This document shows, in pieces, positions 36,456 to 48,400 of a DNA stretch of 64,000 nucleotides. A program made the position numbers and the translations under genes. Positions within the stretch are counted from its first letter, which is position 1. Each line of letters opens with the position of its first letter. The DNA comes from Aplysia californica (Eukaryota > Mollusca > Gastropoda > Aplysiida > Aplysiidae), in contig NW_004797460.1 of the NCBI RefSeq assembly GCF_000002075.1, positions 951,744 to 1,015,743 of the forward strand, read 5' to 3'. The notes under the pieces are model-generated. The model was not told where the DNA came from and did no database searches. It worked only from the letters and a program-made list of their open reading frames with translations.

Positions 36456-39400
36456 GATAAAGAAAAAAATAACGCTGAAAAGCAGTACAACGAGGAGTAC
36501 ACCATGCCAGAGCCATCACCAACCACTTAAATCTGTGCTTGCTACCCTGAGCTGTATCATCCACTCGTGGACGATTTGGTAGTTTTGACCGACAGCAGGG
36601 ATAACCTGGGTAGTGACACGTGTTATTTAATGCACCACTTACAAAGTGCTGGATCAATTTTGGACATTGCAAAAATGTTAGCAAGTCAAAGGTCACAATA
36701 GTGGGCACTGGCTATGAAAAGGTTGACGGGAACTACACTGAACAGACAACTGGCTGACCTGTGTAAGTGATGCCGTGCTGTGATCCTCACCACAGGCTTC
36801 ATAGATGATGGCTGCCAACTCATCAGGGGGCAGAGGGCTGGGGAATTCAGACAAGAGATTCTTGTAAGGGTGAGCCCAGCACTAGGTCAAATACAGAAAC
36901 ATTAATCAGAAATGGCAACTGGCTGTGAAAAAAAAAATCCTCAACTTTCCAAACACTGGGTAGAAAGTGCCAAAACTTTGTGGACCATTTGTTTCATACA
37001 TTTTGTATCAAGATTGTTTTCATAGAAGGTGCAACGAATTCTCAATGATCAGCCTGTACTCAAGCAAATTCTGACTACAAGGAATATGGTTTCCGGATTT
37101 ATCCTGAGATTCGGCATCTCTAACCAAATACAAAAACATAAACATCAAACTGGTGGCATCACACTGTCCTAATGAAATACACAGATACAATGTATAAATG
37201 CTATTGAATGTATAAACTGTGGTTGTGGGTTTGAGTCCTAGAGGACCTGAATCTGATACTGCATCCTGAGGAAAAAATCTTCACAGTGCCCCTCACGAAA
37301 TGTATTCATCATATACTGATAAGAAACCTGACAAATTCCATTACACTGCATCTTTTTTCAAATGCCACATTCCACACAGTTAAGATAATTTCAGAGCAGG
37401 ACAGGTTCAGCCCTGCCAGTCAGAACCAACCCAGGCTGAGAGCGATACAGAAACCCAGCAGAAAGAGATACTCTTTAAAAAAAAATTTCCGAACTCCGAA
37501 ATCAAACTCAAGTCTTCTGCAAGCCATGGCGAAATATGAAACCAATAAACCACAGGGACGAGAATGCTGTATCTTCTCTTCCATTAAAATTTTTTTCTCT
37601 ACACCCTCCCTTCCTCCCGCTCACCTGGTGATGATTGTCTCATTGTCCGGGGGGAGGCCCACTGAGAGTTGCTTCTGTCTCACCAGCAGATCTGTGGCAG
37701 CCTACAGAACAAACAATAATACGTCAGACACTTCAGTAAAAGTTAAAAAGGAAGATGGGGCAAAGGAAAGACAAGGCTTATTTAAGTACATTTTCAAAGG
37801 ATGGAGTTAAAATTATGTTTATTCCTGAACAATTCTCAAAGATAAAAATAAAATGCTTTTAGATGAACATTTTTAAATCATGAAGTTAAACTGTTTATTC
37901 ATAAACAGGTTTGAAATGACAAAGTTAACCCCTTGAGCCCTGGCCACCAGTACACCAATGGCAAGTGAAATTGTCCGAGCACCTAACCATTGGTACACCA
38001 GTGAGCAAGATTGCCTCTCACTGTTAGATGTTTAAAGCCCATATTTATCATCCAACCAGAACAGTTATATACATCTACTTCGGCCAAGGTCTTGCTAAGA
38101 TGTCTGTGATGATGTTGATGTTGTGAGCGTGCAGTTCCGTGAAAAATAAGGTGATTTCATCTAATATAGGCGTGACTCACAAAGCAGGTCAGACACACAG
38201 GTTATGGTAGTCTCAGCATGGTCAGGGTATAAAAGGTCAAAGTGCTTATTTATGGTCATGTTACTCTCTTACAGTTCACATAACTTTCCAATAACTCCCA
38301 TGGCCCAAATGTTCAATCCTATTTTCCATTTCAGTACTTCCCCCTCTCTTGAGGCCTGGGTTCAGCATTGACAAGTTAGACACTGACTACAGTGGCCTCT
38401 TCCTTAGACTGGCAGGCAGGCACAAGCTATCAGGGCTTGTCGTTTTATAAATATACATAAATTCTAAAGCCTATCCTTAAAGAAAAGGGATGTACATGTC
38501 AGCACAAAACCAGTCACTAAATGCTGGAAAAGAGCAAGGCAGACAGAAACGGCAGAGGGACATATAAAGAAGTAGACCCTATCAGCATCACCCTCCAAAC
38601 AACCACTTCACAACTCCCCCTCTGGATCAACAACACCGAATCGATAACAGCACAATTCCCCCTTGTGTTTAAAAAAAGATATTATAACACTATCCAAGAT
38701 AACCACTTTTCCCCTTGACAAAGGGCGGCCATTGTGAACAATTTCATCTGTATTCTAAAATGAGAAAAAGCGCTCATACCAAGGCCAAGTCTTCCACTCT
38801 TTTCCTCAGCATTCCCGCTGTGTGGCGCACTAGCCACCACTGCTTCCAGTGGCCAGCCTGTGGAGAACAGTGAGCATTGATATAAGTTAAGGAGAGGCTG
38901 AGTTTGAGTAAAGAGAAGCACATCCAACACAATAAGGGTCATAATAACAGCCTTGCAAACCCCTCCCCCCTGAAAAATGAACTAAGTTCTGACTAACTTT
39001 CAGTGCTGATAATAATAGTAATAGTAACTGGATTTATATGGCCCATATCCACACTCAAACAGCCTTTACAACAATTGCTATCCCAGCAGAGCCTTGAGCA
39101 TTTTTATGTGCAGCTTTTTTTAAAAACGAAAACCACAAGTTTTTATGTTTGAGGGGAAAGGAATGGCATAACTTAGGATAGATAACTTCAATGAAAACGT
39201 CCAGCTGAGAGTGGGGCACTTACCTTCTCATAGAGTTCTATAAGTAGTTCCTTCACAGGCACCTTCTTGTTCTCTTCCATGTGGGTGTCCCAGTCGGGGC
39301 CTCTGAAATACAGCAACATACACCCCAAGGATAAACAGCCACACGCACTATAAGGATAAACACACACACACACATTTTGAATAAAAACAGTCACACACAT

Positions 39401-42400
39401 CATTAGGATAAAGACAGCAACATACACCCTAGGATTAACACACACATCCTAATGCTACTCACTTTTAGGATATAAACACAACCTCACAGGATAAATATCA
39501 CAACAATCCCTTACAATCAATACCACTCCATTCCTTTAGTTTAAAAACACTTCTCCATCTTCTGCTTAAAACCCAGCCATCATTCACTTGGTAACAGACA
39601 AGTGGTGTCCCTCTGTCTGTCTGCTTCTCTTACTTTCTTTCCTCCTCCTCCATCTCCTCCCTAAACACAAGCCTCACTTGGTAACAGACAAATAGTGTAT
39701 GATGTCTGTCTGCTTCTCTTCCTTTCTTTCCTCCTCCTCCATCTCCTCCCTAAACACAAGCCTCACTTGGTAACAGACAAATAGTGTATGATGTCTGTCT
39801 GCTTCTCTTCCTTTCTTTCCTCCTCCTCCATCTCCTCCCTAAACACAAGCCTCACTTGGTAACAGACAAATAGTGTATGATGTCTGTCTGCTTCTCTTAC
39901 TTTCTTTCCTCCTCCTCCATCTCCTCCCTAAACACAAGCCTCACTTGGTAACAGACAAATAGTGTATGATGTCTGTCTGCTTCTCTTCCTTTCTTTCCTC
40001 CTCCTCTATCTCCTCCCTAAACACAAGCCTCACTTGGTAACAGACAAATAGTGTACGATGTCTGCCTGCTTTTCTTACTTCTCCTCCTCCTTGTCCTTTT
40101 CCCTCTCCTCCTCCTCGTTTTCCTTCTTCCTCAAACCCATCCCCCACTCACTTGGTAACAAACAAGTAGTGTATGATGTCTGCCTGCTCCTGTAGGTTCG
40201 ACGTCTGCTTCAGCTGGTCCACCAGCTCAGTGGTGTCTGTGTCCTCCACCTCCGACACAGATTTGAGGTGTTTTCGAGACGTTTTGGGCGACGTGTGCGG
40301 GCTGTCTGAGGGGCTGGCGCTCATGTCTGTCTCATCCTTCAGATGGTGGGAGATGCGTTGAGCAGCTGAAAAGACACCCCATAAATTAGAGTACACATAC
40401 AAGCAGAAACACAGAGACAGTGGAAAGAGGCACACACTGACAAAATAGGTTAATATAATTATTATCAAACAATAAGAAACTAAGCATCAAAAGAATAATT
40501 ATTTTCTCTCACTATTTGGGCAGAAAACATCTTCAGTCTCAGTAAACTATACATAAGAAATAAGCACATTACTTTTTAACACTTTGGCGTCCCATGTTTA
40601 TCACCCAGTTTCTTTGGTTTTCCCCCAAAATGCCTTTGACTTTGATGGCAAGGGTTTTTAACTACATGACCCTAGTGATGGCAAAGTGTTAAAAACAAAA
40701 CAAAGTATAATTTCATCATGGTGAAATTCTTTGTATGCGAAAGCCTCATAAACTCAAGTATACCATTTTTTTTAAAACCTGAAGTTTTGATTATACTATG
40801 ACTATTTAACAATTAGACTAAATAAGTTTATCAGGCCAGAACAACGTTTCATAAAATATTTTACTAGGAAAGAAAGAATAGGGATTTATTAACATGTTTT
40901 GAAACAATAATGTATGGAGATTTTATTTTCTAATTACTGCTACTTCATACCCTGCAGATTGACCAACATTCAAAAATGAAAAACTCAAAGCACATTTTAT
41001 TCGAACAATTATAATGTGCAAATGAAACGGTCTAACAGTGATAAGTTTACTATTGACATTAATATTTATTAGTACATGAAGCTGATACGTTGGACTGTCT
41101 TCCCAAAATCTTTCGTAAATGTCAGAATCGTAGTATAAGTAAGCAGCTTTATAGATTTTGCTAAACACGATTATATGACAGGTAACATTCCCTGCTTAAT
41201 ATTGTTTATCACTCTTTACACATTTCTCAGGACAAGTAGCTTCTACCTGTAGTGTAGGTGTTTTTCATCCCATCGACACATTTTGTATAATTGTGATCAT
41301 TAACTCTCTGGTCACAGGGCACTCTTGATGGCTATATGATTCAGAGTTGACCCAGTAAAAACTACGATTATGAAAGACCTCATAAAATACAAAAAGTAAC
41401 TCGCAGTAATAAAAGATTTAAAAAGCAATATGCTTTCACAGGAGCCCCATCAAAGACCAGTATATCAAAAGACTTACTTTACAAGAAAACTCTAAAACTT
41501 TTATGATTTTAAGCTCAAACATAAAAGTATAGGTAAAATCACAACATTATGCACCTTAGTCTTACGAACTAGAGAATGAAACCAGAAAATGTCATAATTC
41601 AAATGAACAAAACTAAAGGTGTAAAATAGCAGCATATCGTTGTTAGATGTATAACAGGAACCAGATCAATTTGAAACTGAAAAAAAAAAGAAAACATTTA
41701 TACAGCAGAAGGTCTCTGCAAATTAACAAATTCAGCCAGCAAAAAAACCAGGGGCATGCATCAAGCAGACTTACACATGGATATACAAACTTGGGAGTTC
41801 GTTGGTGCAGTAAATTTATAGTATACTTCAACAATCAGTGTACAAGTGTTGGGTATAAAAGGGACTGTTACAGTTTGGGTATCTAGAGATGGTCCTGTGC
41901 TTATTTAGTTAAACATAGTGCTGTGAAAAGTAAATAAACAAAGGGTTGTTGAATGTTAGAGTAAGCATGAGTGAAATTATACAAAAGCTCTACCCAAATC
42001 CCCACAAAACTCTGTAGTCCCTCTGTTATGGTCAAGGCTTCGAACCAACTCTCGCGCGACTGGATCCTCTGGTGAAAAAACTGAAGGAGCAAATGCTGCC
42101 ATCAGATCTCAACCTTGGACCAACTCAGCATACAATTACAAGCACAAAAGGAAAAAATATCGAAGAACACATTCTGAACACTAACGAACGAAGGCACAGT
42201 GTGAAGATGAAAAGAATTCTCTAACCTCTTGTATGAAACGATAATCCACATTTGATAGAAAATGAGAATTTTTTTTTAAAGAGCTGAACCAAAACAGAGT
42301 AGAGCTGACTTAACTCTAGGAAGTCGGAACGTCTACGGGCAACATACTGTATTATTGTTTATGCTAGTTTTCCTCAACAACTATAAATATCTGCTTGCCT

Positions 42401-45400
42401 GTACCACAGCTTCATCCCCATTTACCAAAACTTCATTTTTTTCCTAAAATTTGGTGGGCATAATAAATGCCTGTACCTTAAATCTATTATTTAAATTTTG
42501 AAAATGCTGATGTTTACAGATATCTTCAACTTAACTTGCTGCCTATATGTGCAACTTGTAAGACTTATATAAAAACTTTGCTGAGATCAAAATAACCAAG
42601 ATAAGATGGAACTTAATTGTGTATTCACAGAAACTTGTTTCACCTTTTCAAAGCATAAAACAAGCACACAGCAAACAAGTGTATCAAATAAAAATGCCAA
42701 AGAGAACACTAAACCATAGTTATAAATATCGGCAGATCTCAGTTGTTTCCCCATTATGGAGAGAGGGTCAAACTCATCGACATATCAAATACAATCAGTA
42801 AACAATTATCTAATAATTTAGGAAATGTGGGCCACCGTTTCCTAGCAAGCGTCTATAGAACTCTACAGAATACAATATGCTCTAACAGTAAGTGGGATTT
42901 ATGAGGAAGGAGAGTAAAAGAAAAGGGTAGAAAATGTCTTGTCACTGATCATGCTACAGGTTTTGTGTTTTGTTCCTTCAATGAAATAAACGCGAAGAAT
43001 CATTAACAAAGAAACTGATAACATGACATGACCAGCATGTGTCCTGTCTTCAAAATATCTCTGAAAACAAACCCAAACTTATAAAAAGTTCACAAGCTAG
43101 AGAAAAATATAGAACATTGAAAAAAGAAAGATGAAACATCAAAAAGTATAGAGCCACTTGGGAGATACCAGAGGAGAGAATAAAAGGAAAATGACTGGAC
43201 TGAGTGCAAAAGGGAATAGTGGGGGGAAGAGAGAGGGTGGGCGCACATAGTAATGAGAAACAAAGAATCTAGAAAGAAAAAAGCAATCTTGTATGGACAT
43301 ATATTAATCTATGGAAGAGGCTAGCCGTACTTAATGACGGCTAGACTGCAAGGCTAGCCGTACTTATTCTTAATATGATGGCTAGACTGACCATTAAAAA
43401 AAGGCATACTGAATTGTAAATAAATTTTTAGTTTGCAGTACCTAAAGTATTTGTATTTGAGACGAAACCAGGTGCCTTAATGACAGAGCATGTATTTTAA
43501 ACCTCCTGTTTCCTAATGTTAATAGGGCCTAAGATAAGTACGGCTAGACTGGCAGGCAAAGTACGGCTAGACGGCTAGGCTAGCCGTACAAGTGCGGCTA
43601 GACTGGCAGGCTACCCGTACTAGATGGCTGAATTGTAAATGAAATTTTTAGTTTGCAAAGCCTAAAGTATTCGAGTATTCGTATTTCAGACAAAACCAAA
43701 AGGTGCCTTCCTGACTTGCATTATTTAAACCTGAATAACTACTAGATCCAGATCTAATGGGACCTGTGTACTCAACAGGTTCGAGTCAACAGGGCTAAAC
43801 CTAGATCTAAGTATGGCTAGACTCTCAGGCTAACCGTACTTAAGTACGGCTAGCCACTTCGTTAATCTATTATCAACAACAGTAATCTATAACTTTTAAC
43901 TTAATCACAGAAAACAAAAAACTTGTCTTTATTCTGAAAAAAAAAAGATCCCTTATAATGATATGTATTGACTTATTAAAAATTACACGCTAAAGCTCTA
44001 CAAAAGTCATCTTACCACAATTGTATAATGAAGATGAATGTTCAAATGTAAACCAAATGACTTATAACTCTAGATCATAGATCACTATAAACTTAAAAAC
44101 CCTTAAATTGTTGGCAAGACGTTCAACTGTTCTAAACCCAGAAAACATAATTATTTTTCTGAGGAGAGAAAAAAACAACCCTGTTCCATTCCTTTAAAGA
44201 TTATATATTATGCATCTGTTCGTGCTTTTTTGAATATTTAGAACTTGAATTTTATAAAAACAATTTTTGAGCACATCCATCCGATACCACATAGAGTCAA
44301 CTGAAGATAAAAAAGTTTTATATTTTATCAAAATTCTGGGCTTAGTACAACTAAACACCTGGTAAGCGAAGTGAAATCACCACTTCCATCTAAATCTACA
44401 ATGACAATTATTGCCATCCTGTTTTCATGAACTGAGCAAAATGTATTCTGGTCTTATACTAGTCTGCAGAAATACTTTAGAACTATTTCTTTCCTCTAAA
44501 ACCTAGATCAATCACTCTTCCTCCTTCCCTTATTTCCATTTCAACCTACCAATAAAACAAAAGAGAAAGTGGTTCATGCAAAACCAATCCACACACATCA
44601 CAAACAATTTGAAGAACCCTGAAACTGATCCTAAAATCAAAGAACAGATGAAAAAGAATCATGCCAGGACATGATTAGCGTAAAAATGAAATAGTAATAA
44701 TGAAGCACAGAGAGAGGTCGATGTTATGAAGAGAAAGGAAAACTACATAGTGTATGAATACAAAATAATAGACATTTCAATAGATCTACAACACAACAGC
44801 ATACACAGTGGTCCCTTTTGGTTCACTTTTTTTTCTCAGGGGGGGGGGGGGGGGTATTAGTATTGACATCCTGTATCATCACATAAAGGGTGGTGTAAAA
44901 GACGTAAATTCCAGTTGAATGTACAGGTAATGCTCATAGCTAAAGGGCAGAAAGTGCTCATCACATTCATCGGGTGCAGGATTATGTCAAATCAAATGTT
45001 GACTTTTTATTCCACACATGCAAGAGCTGTAACACCCTGCCCCTCCCCCCAAAACCCTCCCACCTTCCATCTGCCTAAGCCAAGACTCCCTTCCCTGCGA
45101 AGTCATAATTTTACAAAACTGATCCACTTTGAAATATTCAATTTAGACTCACTATCCCTTCAAGATAGTCTATCAACACCCTTTGAGGATGTTAATAATG
45201 AAGTGAGTCTTAAATACGGCTCCAGTTCCAAGGTAGAAAATCAAACATGTTGACCTAATGGTTCTGTGGGACTCAAGGACCGACACCAAATAAAAAAGAG
45301 AAAATAATAAAGTTTAACTGAAAGGGACCACTTTACTCACAAAAAGAAGACAACAGACAGACACATAGCAACATAGCAAAGTAACAGAAAACATTCAGGT

Positions 45401-48400
45401 GCAGAGGAAGACAAGATTGAACTAAAGTAAAGAGATGAAGCGAATTCTAAAATCTTGGATATATACAAATGTTGGTCAACTACAACAGTCTACTCACATA
45501 AAGACGGTGCTCCAACAGAAATTAAAAAAACCCCACCGTAGCCAAAGACATTCATGCAGATGTACCAAGAAGAAGAAAGAGAAGAAGAAAGTTTTTACCA
45601 TCAAAGCTGAAGTTGTGATTCGAGGAAGGGCTCAGCGGAGAGCCACAGGTATTGCCTGATGAGTTCTGTCTGCTCAGGCCACTAGAACCTTCTTAAGGCA
45701 ATGTGTGGCAGGTCAGAGATGATGGGTGATCGTGGGGTGAGGATGGGCGAGATGAGCACGGGTGGAATAGTAGGAGGGTAGTTGGGGGGGAGGGGGGGGA
45801 GGCAAGATAAAGGAGGAGGACAAAGTGGGAGAAGAGGAGGAAAAGAGGGGAAAAAAGAAGAAAAACATGGTCAGGGATTATGTGATCATAAAATCAGACA
45901 AGCCTGAACAAGACTAGGTTAGTTTTGTCTGGGGTTTTTTTTTGCTGTTGAAGAAGATGCAGAAAATACTTTCAATAAAATAATTTTAAAATCCACCGAT
46001 ACAAATCATGATTCAAGTTACCCAAAATGCTTCATGAGAATCAATAATGCATGTCAGTTCAGGCGTTCTTATTCAGAGCACGGCTAGGCACGCCCGTTGA
46101 ACAACAAGGCTCATTCTATCATCGCAGTTCAGTTGAACTAAATACCATTCTACCAACATAATACTTCTGAAGGACTTCTTTGTCTAATGCAGTGCTTGTC
46201 AACCCTTTTTATAATAATCAGCGCCAGATTTTGTTAGCTTTGACACTTTGCCGCCTCATCTCATCGATTGGCGATGTTTACCACCCAGTTTCTTTGGATT
46301 TTCCCTAAAATATGAAGGCAAAGTGTTAAAAGGCTAAACTTTTCATATTACCTACCTGCAATGTACAGGTATTTCCAATTTTTTAATACATCCGTCACTA
46401 CATGGATAATCCCCACCATCCACAAAAATTACTAAATCGTCCTCCTCGATGGTCCCCACCCGCCCAGGTGGGCAAGCACTGATCTAGTGTCTTTGAATTC
46501 TTTTTTTTTGTTTCATTGCAAGAGAAAGAAAAACAGTGGGGCTTCAAACAGCCTGGAGCTTCAGTGATCGGATTCTTGATGAGACATGGAGTCAAGAGCC
46601 TTGTCGTTCTGGGGTCCAACGGGCAAAGCAGAAAGGAAAGACATACAAGGAGGAAATGTCTTACCCAGCTCTGGGTCTCTTCTCTCCCCGTCTTAAGGGC
46701 AAAAAAAAGGCAATGACAAAAACAAAACAAAATCAGTATAAATAATAAAACAACAATTTAAAAAACCCTAAACAAATCAAAACTAACATCAATGTCAAGC
46801 TGTTGCTTGGGGCCCCACATGTAACACAAGCTGGTAGCAATACCACACTAACAGAATATAAAAAATCACCAAAAAAAACAACAAAGCAATGAATTATGCA
46901 CCAGGGGATTACTTCAATACACAATGACATATGTGTCATTAATAATAGTTCAATAATCATTTTAAAAAGCAATAACCCTGCAGCATAACAGAATAATCAG
47001 TTCAAACCTTAATGCAATACAACATTTTAAGTACAATGCCATATCTATCTGATTTCAAATCATAAATCAGTTCTAATATGAATTCAATCAAACATTTAAT
47101 AAACTATACAGACATATCTAATCATTCACAAACTGTAACATAAAACTGCTCCAACAGTAACCAGAGAAATCAGAAGACAGGAGCAACAGTAAATTAGCAG
47201 GCAGGAAAAAAGAAATGGTTCAGCAAATTGATTGGGGAAAAACCCTCCAACATCAAATCAAAAAGGGAGACAAAAGCTGGGGTCAGCCCCCAGGCTGCTG
47301 TTCTGTGCACTGTACCCTCTGCACTTCTGTCTTTGGTGATGGTGACAGCTGAAAGTGGGACATTTTTACAAAATTAGGATCAACGCGAAACATTCATTGC
47401 AACACACAATGCTCTGCCATGTTAGTGGAACAATATCTATTAATTCATTTAAAAAAATTATATCAATTTGCAGCCGCTGTTTCACACCGGCATCGTTTCT
47501 GTTCTACCCTATAGAAAACAAATACATCAATCAGAAGACAAAATTATCAAAAGAAAATGTGTAAAGGAAGATAAAAAGACAGCAGAGACAAAACACTTAG
47601 CCAACTTCAGCTCATTTCCCTAATTTCTCTTCAACTAGTAAACTGAGCTAATAGTCAATTTTATCATTTTAGTAGCTTTATCTTCAGAAAAACTCTTTTA
47701 AAATTCAGTCAAATATCCCCAAAGACTGCATTTTCATTTCACTGTAATTATCAATATTTATACTTTCCTTATCATTTTATCATGCAACTAATAAATTGGA
47801 ATATAGTCATTACGATATCCCAAAATTATACTGCTAGTCTGAATAGAAGAAAATAATATTTTCCAAAACAAGAAAAACTAATTTTGGTCCAAGACCTTGG
47901 AAACATTCTCACATGATATTTATTCCACTGAACTATACTTTAGTTTTTAGCAAGAGTTTTACGGCACTTGCACCACAATAAAGCCATATAGGTGCTGAAG
48001 ATTAGAAGTGTTACAAATGAGTACTAAACACAAAATAGAAGGAGGCAAGAGTAGCAAAAACAAAATAGAAAGAGGAGAGATAAGAACAATAGATGTTCTG
48101 TTTGTTTTAGTAAGACTTTATAGCGCTCGCAACTGCATAAGGTCATATGAGCGCCAAGGGGTGGATGTCAACAGAGAAGCCCAAACAGGGAATCAGGCTT
48201 ACTCTGCTCACCTCTCTAGCCTCAACAGTATAAAGTCTGCTTCGACTATGAAGGCACCCCAGAAATAGCAGTTCACAAGAGTGATAAACATACAAAAGAA
48301 GTAGAGGAAAATGACGATAGTAAGGATGAGGAAAGAAAAATCAGCAGTTCCCCAAAATTGTTCTGGCACAGTATGAGCAAGACATTGATAAATCAGCCCA

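Noticed and set aside
37286-37810. 174-codon plus-strand open frame
   Set aside because: It runs antisense across a family A SINE and PHKA exon 37625-37701. There are no recognisable domains; it is a shadow of the minus-strand gene.
37925-37945. TTAACCCCTTGAGCCC as a piggyBac-type end
   Set aside because: No matching inverted end with TTAA could be found within about 1 kb.
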